NCBI GenBank assembly: GCA_024760905.1
Contig: CM045733.1
Coordinates: 34,711,501-34,775,500 of the forward strand
Direction of reading: 5' to 3'
Length of the DNA: 64,000 nt
Source: Plotosus lineatus
Lineage: Eukaryota > Chordata > Actinopteri > Siluriformes > Plotosidae
Below the pieces are notes generated by a model. It had not been told where the DNA came from, searched no databases, and saw nothing but the letters and a program-made list of their open reading frames with translations. Made by a program: the position numbers and the translations under genes. Positions 11,318-20,321 of the stretch are shown here, one piece after another; position 1 is the stretch's first letter, and each line of letters starts with the position of its first letter.

Positions 11318-11392
11318 GTTTTCCAGACACATCCAACTGGGAGGACAGTACAGGGTAGATCCAGAACTCGCTGGAGGGATCAAATATTCCAA
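11318..11392 (+). pseudogene. C-terminal remnant of the old Rex3-like element
   Basis: Reads VFQTHPTGRTVQGRSRTRWRD, the basic C-terminal block also seen as FRACPTGKRPRGRPRTRWRD in the two long copies. It probably belongs with 10432-11070. Confidence 0.55.
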
Positions 11393-11393
11393 A

Positions 11394-11510
11394 TTTTGAG
11401 TTTAGACGTACCTACATAGTATGCTGACGTAATGACGCAATGACGTAATGATGCTGTGTCCATTGTTTACAAATGACAGACTGAACGTGCCCCTCCTTCT
11501 TCCCAGTACA

Positions 11511-11580
<70 letters not shown>
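11394..11580 (-). repeat. Inverted copy of repeat R1 plus (TA)n array
   Basis: The reverse complement of 11394-11514 matches repeat R1 (GTTTACAAATGACAGACTG, GGAAGAAGGAGGGGCACG), again ending in a TA array (11515-11580). No RTE adjoins this copy, so R1 is an independent repeat. Confidence 0.65.
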
Positions 11581-11581
<1 letters not shown>

Positions 11582-11996
11582 TTGTATATATATTTGTGCA
11601 CATGTACAAAATTCTCCTCCTTCTCCTTTGTTGTGCACCACCTTCTGCCTGCCCATGTGACATCTTTGCAGCAGTCGATGATTGGAAGGGTTAGTTGACT
11701 TATTGTTTTTTTCTTGTTTTATTCTTATTTATTATTTATTATTAATGTTAATGTACATGTATTATTATTATTATTATTGTGAAATATTAATTGTTTTTTT
11801 CATGTTTATCTTTAATGTATTAGGTAAAATATACATGTTTATGTCAGGTTATATGAGTTTGAGAGGGGGTTGGAACGAATTAATTGGTTTTATATTATTT
11901 CTTATGGGGGATACAGTCAGCCCCCAACTTACAAAGACCTCTGTGTACGAAATCACCGGGTTACGAAAAACATTTTCCTGAGTTTCCGTCCCCGAG
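11581..11996. other. A/T-rich DNA with a possible DNA-transposon end
   Basis: Mostly anonymous. The segment CAGTCAGCCCCCAACTTAC (11917-11935) resembles the end at 19967 (CTCCCCGACTTACGG) and may be a terminal repeat of a DNA element truncated by the RTE copy that follows. Confidence 0.3.
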
Positions 11997-12247
11997 ACAC
12001 AGGTCCTCTCTGTGTCCCACTTCTTCTTAGCTAACCTCTTCTTTTGTACACACGCCTGCACTTCCTCATTACACCACCAAGTTTCCTTATCTACTTTCCT
12101 TCCAGAGGACACACCCAGTACTGTCCTACCTGTCTCCCTGATCACATTAGCTGTGGTTGTCCAGTCATCTGGAAGCACTTCCGAACTACCCAAAGCCTGT
12201 TTCAACTCTGCCTTGAAGACAACACGACACTTCCTTTTTCAGCCTCC

Positions 12248-12266
12248 ACCACTTTGTCTTCTGCTC
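12248..12266. repeat. TSD, left copy, of the SINE inserted in RTE copy C
   Basis: ACCACTTTGTCTTCTGCTC, repeated exactly at 12529-12547. Confidence 0.9.
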
Positions 12267-12528
12267 CCCAGTGCGGCTAACTGGGTTATCAAAGGCGGGC
12301 AATGTCTCTCACTGTCTATGGTGAGAGGCATGTAAAAGAACCATTGCTGACTTACGTAAAGAGTAGGCTGCAAAGTCGTCAGCATGTTTCTGTCCCTTGT
12401 TAAAAAAAGGGTTGTGACAGGAAGGGCATCCGACGTAAAAACCTCTGCCAAATCAAACATGCGAATCAGATGATTCGCTGTGGCGACTCCAGAGTAAAAA
12501 GGAAAAAAGCCGAAAGGAAGACAGACAG
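12267..12528 (+). mobile_element. Composite SINE S1: TGGGTTATC head, RTE-derived body and tail
   Basis: A 262-bp insertion with perfect 19-bp TSDs. The head (12267-12400; GCTAACTGGGTTATCAAAGG, GTGAGAGGCATGTAAAAGAA) also occurs at 41054, 53168 and, reversed, before 54033. The middle, GGTTGTGACAGGAAGGGCAT followed by TCTGCCA, matches the RTE 5' UTR at 13360-13400 (reverse strand). The end, GATGATTCGCTGTGGCGAC ... AGCCGAAAGGAA, matches the RTE 3' end, so the RTE enzyme probably mobilised it. The tail is a short GACA repeat. No clear Pol III A and B boxes were recognised in the head. Confidence 0.8.
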
Positions 12529-12547
12529 ACCACTTTGTCTTCTGCTC
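12529..12547. repeat. TSD, right copy, of the SINE in RTE copy C
   Basis: Exact repeat of 12248-12266. Confidence 0.9.
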
Positions 12548-13480
12548 TGCCTTTGCCTTATTCACCTTTCTCACCATCAGCATCATCCTGCACACCACCA
12601 TCCTATGCTGTTTGGCAACACTCTCACCCACTACTACTTTGCAGTCACTGACTTCCTTCAAATTACATCGCCTACACAAGATGTTGTCTACCTGTGTGCT
12701 CTTACCTCCGCTTTCACAAGTCACCCTATGCTCCTGTTTCTTCTGGAAGAAAGTATTTACCACAGCCATTTCCATCCTTTTTGCAAAATCAATCAACATC
12801 TGTCCTTCTGTGTTCCTGTCCTGGATACTAAACCTGCCCATGACTTCCTCGTCCCCTCTGTTGCCTGCACCAACATTGACCATCACGCCTTCAATTTCTA
12901 ACTTGAGGCTCATCACTCTATCTGACACTCTTTTCACTTCGAGAACATTCCTGACAAACCCCTCCTTCAAGATGACTCCTACTCCATTTCTCTTCCCATC
13001 CACACCATGATAAAACAGCTTAAACCCTGCTCCTAAGCTTCTAGCCTTGCTACCTTTCCACCTGGTCTCCTGAACACACAGTATGTCTACCTTCCTCATC
13101 TGCATGTCAGCCAGCTCTCTATCTTTTCCTTGCATAGTTCCAACATTCAAAGTCCCTACTCTCAGTCCTAGGCTCACGCATTTCCTCTTCTCTCTCTGCC
13201 TACGGACACGCCTCCCGCCTCTCCTTCTTCGACGTCTTTGACCAACAGTAGTCCAATTTCCATCAGCACCCTGTTGGTTGACAGCACTGATGGCGGTCGT
13301 TGTTAACCCGGGCCTCGACCGATCCGGTATGAATTTTGTTTTGACCATTTGCATTTTTTAATGTGGCAGAAGTTTTATGCCGGATGCCCTTCCTGTCGCA
13401 ACCCTCTGCATTTATCCGGGCTTGGGACCGGCATAAGGGGGAGAGACACTGGTTAGTGCCCCCCCTCCCCCGCCTCATGG

Positions 13481-13722
13481 CTGCATTATATTACATATAT
13501 ACATACTGTGTATTTGAGCACTACATCTACACAATTTATTCTTCGGTATAGTAATATTGAACATGTGTATATTACTACTAGGTAAATTAATGCTAATTTA
13601 TTCTCACCTGTACTGCCCATATCTGGACATAACTGCTCACATAATTTACTTATACATAGTCTGTACATGACTGTTCACACCTTATACACTGCCCTTTTCT
13701 GTACATAACTGTTTCCTAACTG
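13481..13722. other. No gene recognised
   Basis: Short A/T-rich spacer between RTE copy C and the first Rex3-like element, containing nothing identifiable. Confidence 0.5.
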
Positions 13723-13734
13723 GAAATAATAATA
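13723..13734. repeat. TSD, left copy, of Rex3-like element E1
   Basis: GAAATAATAATA, repeated at 17701-17712 directly after the (GAT)n tail. The sequence is low-complexity, so the exact length is uncertain by a few bases. Confidence 0.7.
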
Positions 13735-13882
13735 CCCCTCCCTGAATCGCCACCTTATCGTGGTAGAGGGGTTTTATGTGACCTAATGATCCTAGGAGCT
13801 ATGTTGTCGGGGGCATAATGCCCCTGGTCGGGTCACCCAAGGCAAACAGATCCTGGATGAAGGTCCAGACAAAGTGCGATTC
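13735..13882 (+). ncRNA. HDV-like ribozyme candidate in the leader of E1
   Basis: The leader can form the nested double-pseudoknot order of HDV-like ribozymes. P1 is CCCCTC (13735-13740) with GAGGGG (13766-13771). P2 is GAATCGC (13744-13750) with GCGATTC (13876-13882). P3 is ACC with GGT, closing loop TTATCGT. P4 is a long hairpin containing GTGACC...GGTCAC and a GGGGC/GCCCC tip. The L3 loop keeps U-N-N-U-C-G as in HDV RNA, and CAAA (13870-13873) before P2 fits the CNRA catalytic strand, though two extra bases (GT) intervene. Cleavage would release the element's 5' end at 13735. The weak points are the P1.1 pairing and the lack of a G at position 1. Not tested. Confidence 0.5.
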
Positions 13883-16298
13883 AGAAGACCCCTATGTCAT
13901 CTCAGAGGAAATGTTTGAAGCAGTCTCCCTTGCCCGGACGCGGGTCATCGGGGTTCCCTCCTGGAGCCAGGCCCAGGGAAGGGGCTCGAAGGAGAGCGCC
14001 TGGTGGTCGGGCTTATGCCCATGGAGCCTGGCCGGGCCTAGCCCGAAAAGGAGACATAGGTCCGCCCTCCCATGGACCCACCACCCATGGGAGGAGTTTT
14101 AGGGGTCGGGTGCACTGAGTTGGGTGGCAGTCAAAGGCATGGGTTCTGTCGGACCGATCCTCGGCTACTTACTCTGACCCTCGGGACATGGAATGTCACC
14201 TCTCTGGCGGGAAAGGGGCCTGATTTGGTGCGTGAGGTGGAGAGATACCGACTAGATATAGTCGGGCTCACCGCAACGCATAGCTTGGGCTCTGGAACCA
14301 TCCATCTCGAGAGAGGCTGGACCTTCTTCTATTCTGGAGTTGCTCATGGGGAGAGGCGGAGAGCTGGTGTGGGTATTCTTGTTGCCCCCGTCTCGGTGCC
14401 CAAATGTTGGGGTTCTCCCCGGTTGACGAAAGGGTAGCTTCCCACCGTCTTCGGGCGGGGGTCAGGTCCTGACTGTTATTTGTGCTTATGCACCAAATGA
14501 CAGTTCAGAGTATCCACCCTTTTTGGAGTCTTTGGGGGGGGTGTTGAAGAATGCTCCCTCGGGAGACTCACTCATTGTCTTGGGAGACTTCAGCGCCCAT
14601 GTGGGCACCGGTAGTGTGACCTGGAAGGGTGTGATCGGTAGGTACGGCCTATCCAGTCTGAATCCGAATGGTGTTTCGTTGTTGGACTTCTGTGCTCGTC
14701 ACAGTTTGTCTATCACGAACACCATGTTCGAACATAAGGGTGTCCATAAGTGTACTTGGCACCAGGACACCCTAGGTTGCAGTTCGATGATTGACCTTGT
14801 AGTCGTGTCATCGGACTTGCGACCATATGTTCTGGACACTCGGGTGAAGAGAGGAGCTGAGCTGTCTACCGATCACTACCTGATGGTGAGTTGGCTTCGG
14901 TGGTGGGGGAGGTTGCCTTCCAGACCTGGCAGGCCCAAGCGTGTAATCAGGGTCTGCTGGGAACATTTGGCGGAGTCCCCTGTCTGAGAGGCCTTTAACT
15001 CCCACCTCCGGCAGAGCTGCAACCACGTCCTGGAGGAGGCGGGGGACATGGAATCCGAATGGGCCATGTTTCGTGCCTCCATTGCTGAGGCGGCAGCCCA
15101 TAGCTGTGGCCGTAAGGTTGTCGGTGCTTGTCGTGGCAGTAATCCCCGAACCCGGTGGTGGACACCTGCGGTGAAGGGGGCCGTCCAGCTGAAGAAGGAG
15201 GCCTATTGGGTTTTATTAGCCTGTGGGACTCCCGAGGCAGCAAACGAGTACCGGCAGGCCAAACGTGCTGCAGCCGAGGCTGTCACAGATGCAAAATCTC
15301 GGGCGTGGGAGGAGTTCGGTGAGGGCCTGGAGAGTGATTATCGGTTGGCCTCAAAAAGGTTCTGGACCACCATCCGACGCCTCAGGAGGGGGAAGCAGTT
15401 CTTCACAAACACTGTTTACAGTGGAGGTGGGGAGCTGCTTACCTTGACTGGGGATGTCGTTGAGAGGTGGAGGGAATACTTTGAGGACCTCCTCAATCCC
15501 ACCAACACGCCCTCCGTGGAAGAGGAAGACCCTGGGGGTTCGGGTGAGGGTCCACCCATCACTGGAGTGAAGGTCACTGAGGTTGTCAAAAAGCTCCTCG
15601 GTGGTCGAGCTCCGGGGTTGGACGAGATCCGCCCGGAATATCTCAGGGCTCTGGATGTTGTAGGACTGTCTTGGTTGACACGTCTCTGCAACATCGCGTG
15701 GTCATCGGGGGCTGTACCTCTGGATTGGCAAACTGGGGTGGTGGTCCCAATTTTTAAGAAGGGGGACCGGAGGGTGTGTTCCAATTATCGGGGAATTACA
15801 CTCCTCAGCCTACCTGGGAAAGTCTATGCAGGGGTACTAGAGAGGAGGATCCGACCGATAGTCGAACCTCGGATTCAGGAGGAACAATGTGGTTTTCTTC
15901 CTGGCCATAGCACCCTTGACCAACTCTATACGCTCCACAGGATTCTGGAGGGGGCATGGGAGTTTGCCCAATTTGTGCACATGTGCTTTGTGGATTTGGA
16001 GAAGGCTTTCGACCATGTCCCTCGAACGATCTTGTGGGGCGTGCTCCGAGAGTACGGCGTTCCCGACCCGTTGCTACGAGCTATTCGGTCACTGTATCAC
16101 CGGAGCCAGAGTTTGGTCCGCATTGGTAACAGCAGGTCGGATTCGTTTCCAGTGGGAGTCGGAGTCCGCCAAGGCTGTCTTTTGTCACCGATTCTGTTCA
16201 TAATTTTTATGGACAGAATTTCTAGGCGCAGTCGAGGCGATGAGGGGTTCTGGTTTGGTGGCCATCGGATATCGCCTCTGCTTTTTGCGGATGATGTT

Positions 16299-16311
16299 GT
16301 CCTTTTGGCTT
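16299..16311. repeat. TSD, left copy, of the RTE fragment in E1
   Basis: GTCCTTTTGGCTT, exactly repeated at 16905-16917, in the codons just after FADD of the E1 reverse transcriptase. Confidence 0.9.
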
Positions 16312-16904
16312 TTAAGTACTTAGGCTCAACAATCCAGAGCAATGGAGAGTGTGGAAAAGAGGTGAAGAAACGTGTGCAGGCAGGCTGGAATTGTTGGAGA
16401 AAAGTGTCCGGTGTGATGTGCGATAGGAGAGTGTCAGCAAGAATGAAGGGAAAAGTGTACAAGACGGTGGTGAGCCCAGCGATGTTGTATGGATTAGAAA
16501 CAGTGGCGCTGAAGAAAAGGCAGGAGGCAGAGCTGGAGGTAGCGGAGATGAAAATGTTGAGGTTCTCTCTGGGAGTAACGAGGATGGATAGGATCAGAAA
16601 TGAGTATATCAGAGGGACAGCACACGTAAGATGTTTTGGAGACAAAGTCAGAGAGGCTAGATTGAGATGGTTTGGACATGTACAGAGGAGGGATAGTGAG
16701 TATATTGGCAGTAGGATGCTGAGGTTGGAACTTCCAGGCAGAAGGCCTTGAGGAAGACCAAAGAAGAGATTTATGGATGTGGTGAAGGAAGACATGAAGG
16801 TCGTTGGAGTCAGAAAAGAAGATGCGGAGGACAGGGTGAGGTGGAGGCGGATGATTTGCTGTGGCGACCCCTGAAGGGAGCAGCCGAAAGTAAAAGAAGA
16901 AGAA
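16312..16904 (+). mobile_element. RTE-clade LINE fragment D nested in E1
   Basis: A 5'-truncated 593-bp RTE 3' end: FKYLGSTIQSNGECGKEVKKRVQAGW ... LRFSLGVTRMDRIRNEYIRG ... WFGHVQRRDSEYIGSRMLRLELPG, a stop, then the GGCGACCCCTGAAGGGAGCAG end and a GAAGAAGAA tail. Exact 13-bp TSDs flank it. By chance the host and insert frames join, making a chimeric reading frame (15048-16751) of Rex3-like RT followed by RTE C-terminus. Confidence 0.92.
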
Positions 16905-16917
16905 GTCCTTTTGGCTT
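16905..16917. repeat. TSD, right copy, of the RTE fragment in E1
   Basis: Exact repeat of 16299-16311. Confidence 0.9.
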
Positions 16918-17700
16918 CATCAAGTCGGGACCTCCAGCTCTCATTGGAGCGATTCGCAGCCGAGTGCAAAACAGCCGGGATGAAGATCAGTACCTCCAAG
17001 TCCGAGGCCATGGTTCTCAGTCGGACAATGGTGGAATGCACCCTCCGGATCGGGAATGAGGTCCTGCCCCAAGTGGAGGAATTTAAGTATCTTGGGGTCT
17101 TGTTTACGAATGAGGGAAGGATGGAGCGAGAGATCGACAGACGGATCGCTGCAGCCTCTGCAGTTAAGCGTTGCCTGTACCGGTCCGTCGTGGTGAAGAA
17201 GGAGCTGAGCCGCAAGGCGAAGCTCTCAATTTAGCAGTCGATCTACGTTCCAACCCTCACCTATGGTCACGAGCTTTGGGTAATGACCGAAAGAACAAGA
17301 TCACGGATACAAGTGGCTGAAATGAGCTTCCTTCGCCAGGTGGCGGGGTTCTCCCTTAGAGATAAGGTGAGAAGCGCCACCATCCGGAGAGAGCTCGGAG
17401 TAGATCCGCTGCTCCTCCGCATTGAGAGGGGCCAGTTGAGGTGGCTCGGGCATTTGGTCAGAATGCCCCCCAGACGCCTCCCTGGTGTGGTGTTTCGGGC
17501 ATGTCCAACCGGGAAGAGACCCCGGGGTCGACCTAGAACACGCTGGCGGGACTATGTCTCTCGGCTTGTCTGGGACCGCCTCGGTGCCCCCCTGGGAGAG
17601 TTGGAGGAAGTGGCTCGGGAGAGGGACGTCTGGACCTCTTTGCTTAGGTTGCTGCCCCCGCGACCCGACCCTGGACTAAGCGGAAGATGATGATGATGAT

Positions 17701-17712
17701 GAAATAATAATA
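17701..17712. repeat. TSD, right copy, of E1
   Basis: GAAATAATAATA directly after the GAT repeat tail; matches 13723-13734. Confidence 0.7.
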
Positions 17713-18592
17713 ATAACATAACAATAATAACAATAATATATATATATTGCTGCTCTCTGCACTTCTGATTGGATGCTAAACTGAATTTCTTTACCCTTTA
17801 TTTATACATATGTAATGACAATAAAGTTGAATCTAATCTAATCAAGTCTAATATATATCATATATCATATCATACTGAATGCATTTTTGATTCACAATAC
17901 AGGCAATCAAAGAAAAGCTTGTGTGAAGATCTTTCTAAGTTTTTCCACAAGTGGTCGTCAGATAAGAGGTGTTCAGAATTTATATTGGATGACATTTAAT
18001 TATTGAGATAAAACTAGAGAAGGAAAAAAATCATCACACATTCCCGCCCTTTGCTCGATACTTTATCAGAAGAATTTTAGAGATATAAAAATGATGACAT
18101 CCTTGACTTAGAACTCAGACAGGGTAAGAGAGGAGGCAGTCGATAAGCACAAAGAATTGCCTAGTCTTAATGTTAGTGCATTATGAAAGATCATGGGAAC
18201 CACAGACACTTTCCAGAGAGTATTTCGGAGAAGTAGTGGGAGTGATCTGGCCCTGCTGTACTTGTGGATCACATCGACATTCTGTTTCCAAACTTTAACC
18301 TGAGCATTGCTTTTCTACAGTATCATGTGCCATGATTATGGTCTGTTTCAAACATGGCATGTGCTCAGTCCTAGAGTTCAGTGCCTAGTGCACACTTTAG
18401 ATCACTCTCCTCCAGCTGGCCATGGACTACAATTGTTGAAATCCTGTAGCTGACATATTATTTTTGTATTGTGGGTGTGCTGGTTAGACGACAAACAGAT
18501 TGCAATGTGGGATAATTCAAAATGACCCAACACATTTTGACCATATGTCCAATTTTGCTTCTTGCTCTCCAATCATTATGCAACCCTCTCCC

Positions 18593-18595
<3 letters not shown>
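17713..18595. other. No gene recognised
   Basis: A/T-rich sequence with no convincing coding exon or named repeat. Confidence 0.45.

Positions 18596-18674
<79 letters not shown>
18596..18674. repeat. (CA)n microsatellite
   Basis: About 39 CA units without interruption. Confidence 0.95.
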
Positions 18675-18678
<4 letters not shown>

Positions 18679-19960
18679 TCATATCTAAAACACTGTAATT
18701 TTGGCATCTAGTGCTGAGCATTGATTGAAAAAGTTTCAGCCGTTTTTCTTTTTTGTTTGTTTGATTAAGTAGTTTATATTATTTGGCCAAATGTTGCATG
18801 CTGAGAAAACTAAAGTGGAATTAAGTTCGATAATGCTTTGAGGGAGATCTTTTGTACGCTTGTGAATTTACTTTTACTTTATTCATAATATCATGGATTC
18901 TGTGGAAAACCACAACCCCACTCACTTGGTAGGTTTTCTATTACTTGATAAAATGCCCCAGGGACCAATAATAACAATTTGTATGACAAAGCAGGATGAT
19001 GCCAAAAGACTTCCACATTTCAAAGATAATTTAAAAGAAAGGGTAAAGATAATCAAATTATTATTTACACACATGAAACAACTTTCAATACCATTTTAGT
19101 CATCATTATTTGCACACACGAAATTTAGTGAGGCAGGAGAGCGGTGTTAAGCGCTGTTTGTAGCCCAAACTCAACTCCCCTCGGTTATCAAAATGGTGTT
19201 TGCTGTTGAAGCATATTTTGCAAAGTTACAACATTTCATGAGATGAAAGATAAATAAAAACATCATCTCAGAGCAGCAAGCTCAGTATTAAAAAGAAATT
19301 CACAAGGTCAGTCTAGTTCGACCTGCATGCTTGAGAATATTGAAGCATTGAGGTGATTTGTTATACAGTCTCCGAGACATTCTGTGCGGATGCATGCTTT
19401 GGATATAGAGATTTTCCAGGAAACTGCAATTAGAATTTTACAAAAAAACTTCCTGTTCCAACTATACAAAATGATGGTTGTGAAAGAACCTGATGCATGG
19501 GACCGGATATGCCACAGGGAGTTATGCAAGAGCATTCTGAAAGATGTTTATTTGATTAAATCATTTGAGTGGATGTGTAAACAAACAAAATTTTTACCAG
19601 TGGTTTGAAGGCAACCCTTGTATGCTAAATGAAAGGACCATAGCATTCTGATTGAGTAACTGCATGATGTGCTGATGCTGGTATCATGGGTCCTTATTTC
19701 TTTGACGAGAGTGGAGAAAATGTTATCCTAACTTTGACCTTTACACTGATAATAAAATGTAAACTTTCTAAGGCCAAAATTTAAACAGCTTGAGCCTGAA
19801 GAATTAAATGTGTGCTGCTATGGCAGACAATTGTAACTGCTAAGGGAAATGCGTCTGTATCAGGTAGTCTCATTGCATTAGGTGGCCTATTTTCTAGGGG
19901 TAAGTATTGCTAAATTTTATGTCTTGCGATATATTGTGATTTCTAGCACGTATAGACGCT
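18675..19960. other. No gene recognised
   Basis: Anonymous sequence with short open frames of no recognisable family (for example 19384-19608). Confidence 0.4.
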
Positions 19961-19961
19961 C

Positions 19962-20161
19962 CCCGACTTACGGTTTTAATTGGTTCCGGATGGCCAAACG
20001 TAAGTTGAAAGTGAACGCAAGTTGTTACAGTGACGTATGACTTATGACGTTGACATATGATGCTCATACTGTACTATACATCCATAAATACCATTGCCAT
20101 ATCTCATAAAACACCCCTAAATCAATTATTATAAACAGAACATTGTAAAATAATATCAAAT
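19962..20161. mobile_element. Possible DNA-transposon left end, split by E2
   Basis: CGCTCCCCGACTTACGG followed by TGGTTCCGGATGGCC resembles the end of a cut-and-paste element, and a related motif is at 11917. The Rex3-like element E2 sits inside this A/T-rich block, which continues after 23541 (TGGTTCCGATGGTC near 23684). The family and the right end are not established. Confidence 0.35.
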
Positions 20162-20175
20162 ATATCAAATAATAT
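20162..20175. repeat. TSD, left copy, of Rex3-like element E2
   Basis: ATATCAAATAATAT, exactly repeated at 23528-23541. One further C could be shared, so the boundary is certain to within one base. Confidence 0.88.
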
Positions 20176-20321
20176 CCCCTCCTCGAATCGCCACCTTATC
20201 GTGGTGGAGGGGTTTGCGTGACCTAATGATCCTAGGAGCTATGTTGTCGGGGGCAAATGCCCCTGGTAGGGTCACCCAAGGCAAACAGGTGCGGGGTGAA
20301 GGTCCAGACAAAGTGCGATTC
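20176..20321 (+). ncRNA. HDV-like ribozyme candidate in the leader of E2
   Basis: Same fold as in E1 with a better P1. P1 is CCCCTCC (20176-20182) with GGAGGGG (20206-20212), seven pairs. P2 is GAATCGC (20185-20191) with GCGATTC (20315-20321). P3 is ACC (20193-20195) with GGT (20203-20205), loop TTATCGT. P4 runs from 20213 with TTTGC and GTGACC (20218-20223) pairing GGTCAC (20270-20275) and GCAAA (20281-20285), tipped by GGGGC-AAAT-GCCCC (20250-20263). The candidate catalytic C is at 20309 in CAAAGT. The TSD boundary lies at the first P1 base. Self-cleavage at the 5' end is known for R2 and some RTE elements; activity here is inferred. Confidence 0.5.

Larger units (their letters stand above)
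11997..13478 (-). mobile_element. RTE-clade LINE copy C: 5' end with UTR, 3' half missing
   Basis: On the minus strand this copy keeps the 5' UTR (13355-13478, GC-rich, with GGTTGCGACAGGAAGGGCAT) and an N-terminal region absent from the other copies. From 13354 it encodes an Arg-rich stretch (RRRRRRGGRRVRRQREKRK), then the endonuclease start RVGTLNVGTMQGKDRELAD. About 50 residues containing the catalytic ADFNGHVG block are missing between EIEGVMVNV and GAGNRGDEEV. The element is split by a SINE (12267-12528) and stops near 11997 in the linker, so it has no RT domain. It shows the family's true 5' structure but cannot be active. Confidence 0.82.
13735..17700 (+). mobile_element. Rex3-like RTE element E1, near full length, disrupted
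   Basis: Structured leader (13735 onward), then endonuclease pieces (LTLGTWNVTSLAGK near 14175; VLGDFSAHVGTGS near 14575; [10 protein letters not shown] near 14870). The RT frame at 15048-16310 is largely open: NYRGITLLSLPGKV, FVDLEKAFDHVPR, GVRQGCLLSPILFIIFMDRI and LLFADDVVLLA. A 593-bp RTE fragment interrupts it right after FADD. The C-terminal domain resumes at 16918, has a TAG in LSI*QSIYVP near 17232, and ends with RPRGRPRTRWRDYVSRLVWDRLG. The tail is (GAT)n. TSDs bound it. The Rex3 assignment rests on recognition of the protein and the GATG-type tail. Confidence 0.88.

Noticed and set aside
13355..13478. RTE copy C 5' UTR as another HDV-like ribozyme (GGGGGAG ... CTCCCCC)
   Set aside because: A P1-like pairing and a P4-like hairpin (TTATGCCGG/CCCGGATAA) exist, but the middle hairpin has a four-base loop and no matching P2 strands, so the double-pseudoknot order is not met.
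15048..16751. 567-codon open frame as a functional gene
   Set aside because: It is a fusion created by the RTE insertion into the Rex3-like RT, flanked by a 13-bp TSD. The endonuclease part upstream is frameshifted.
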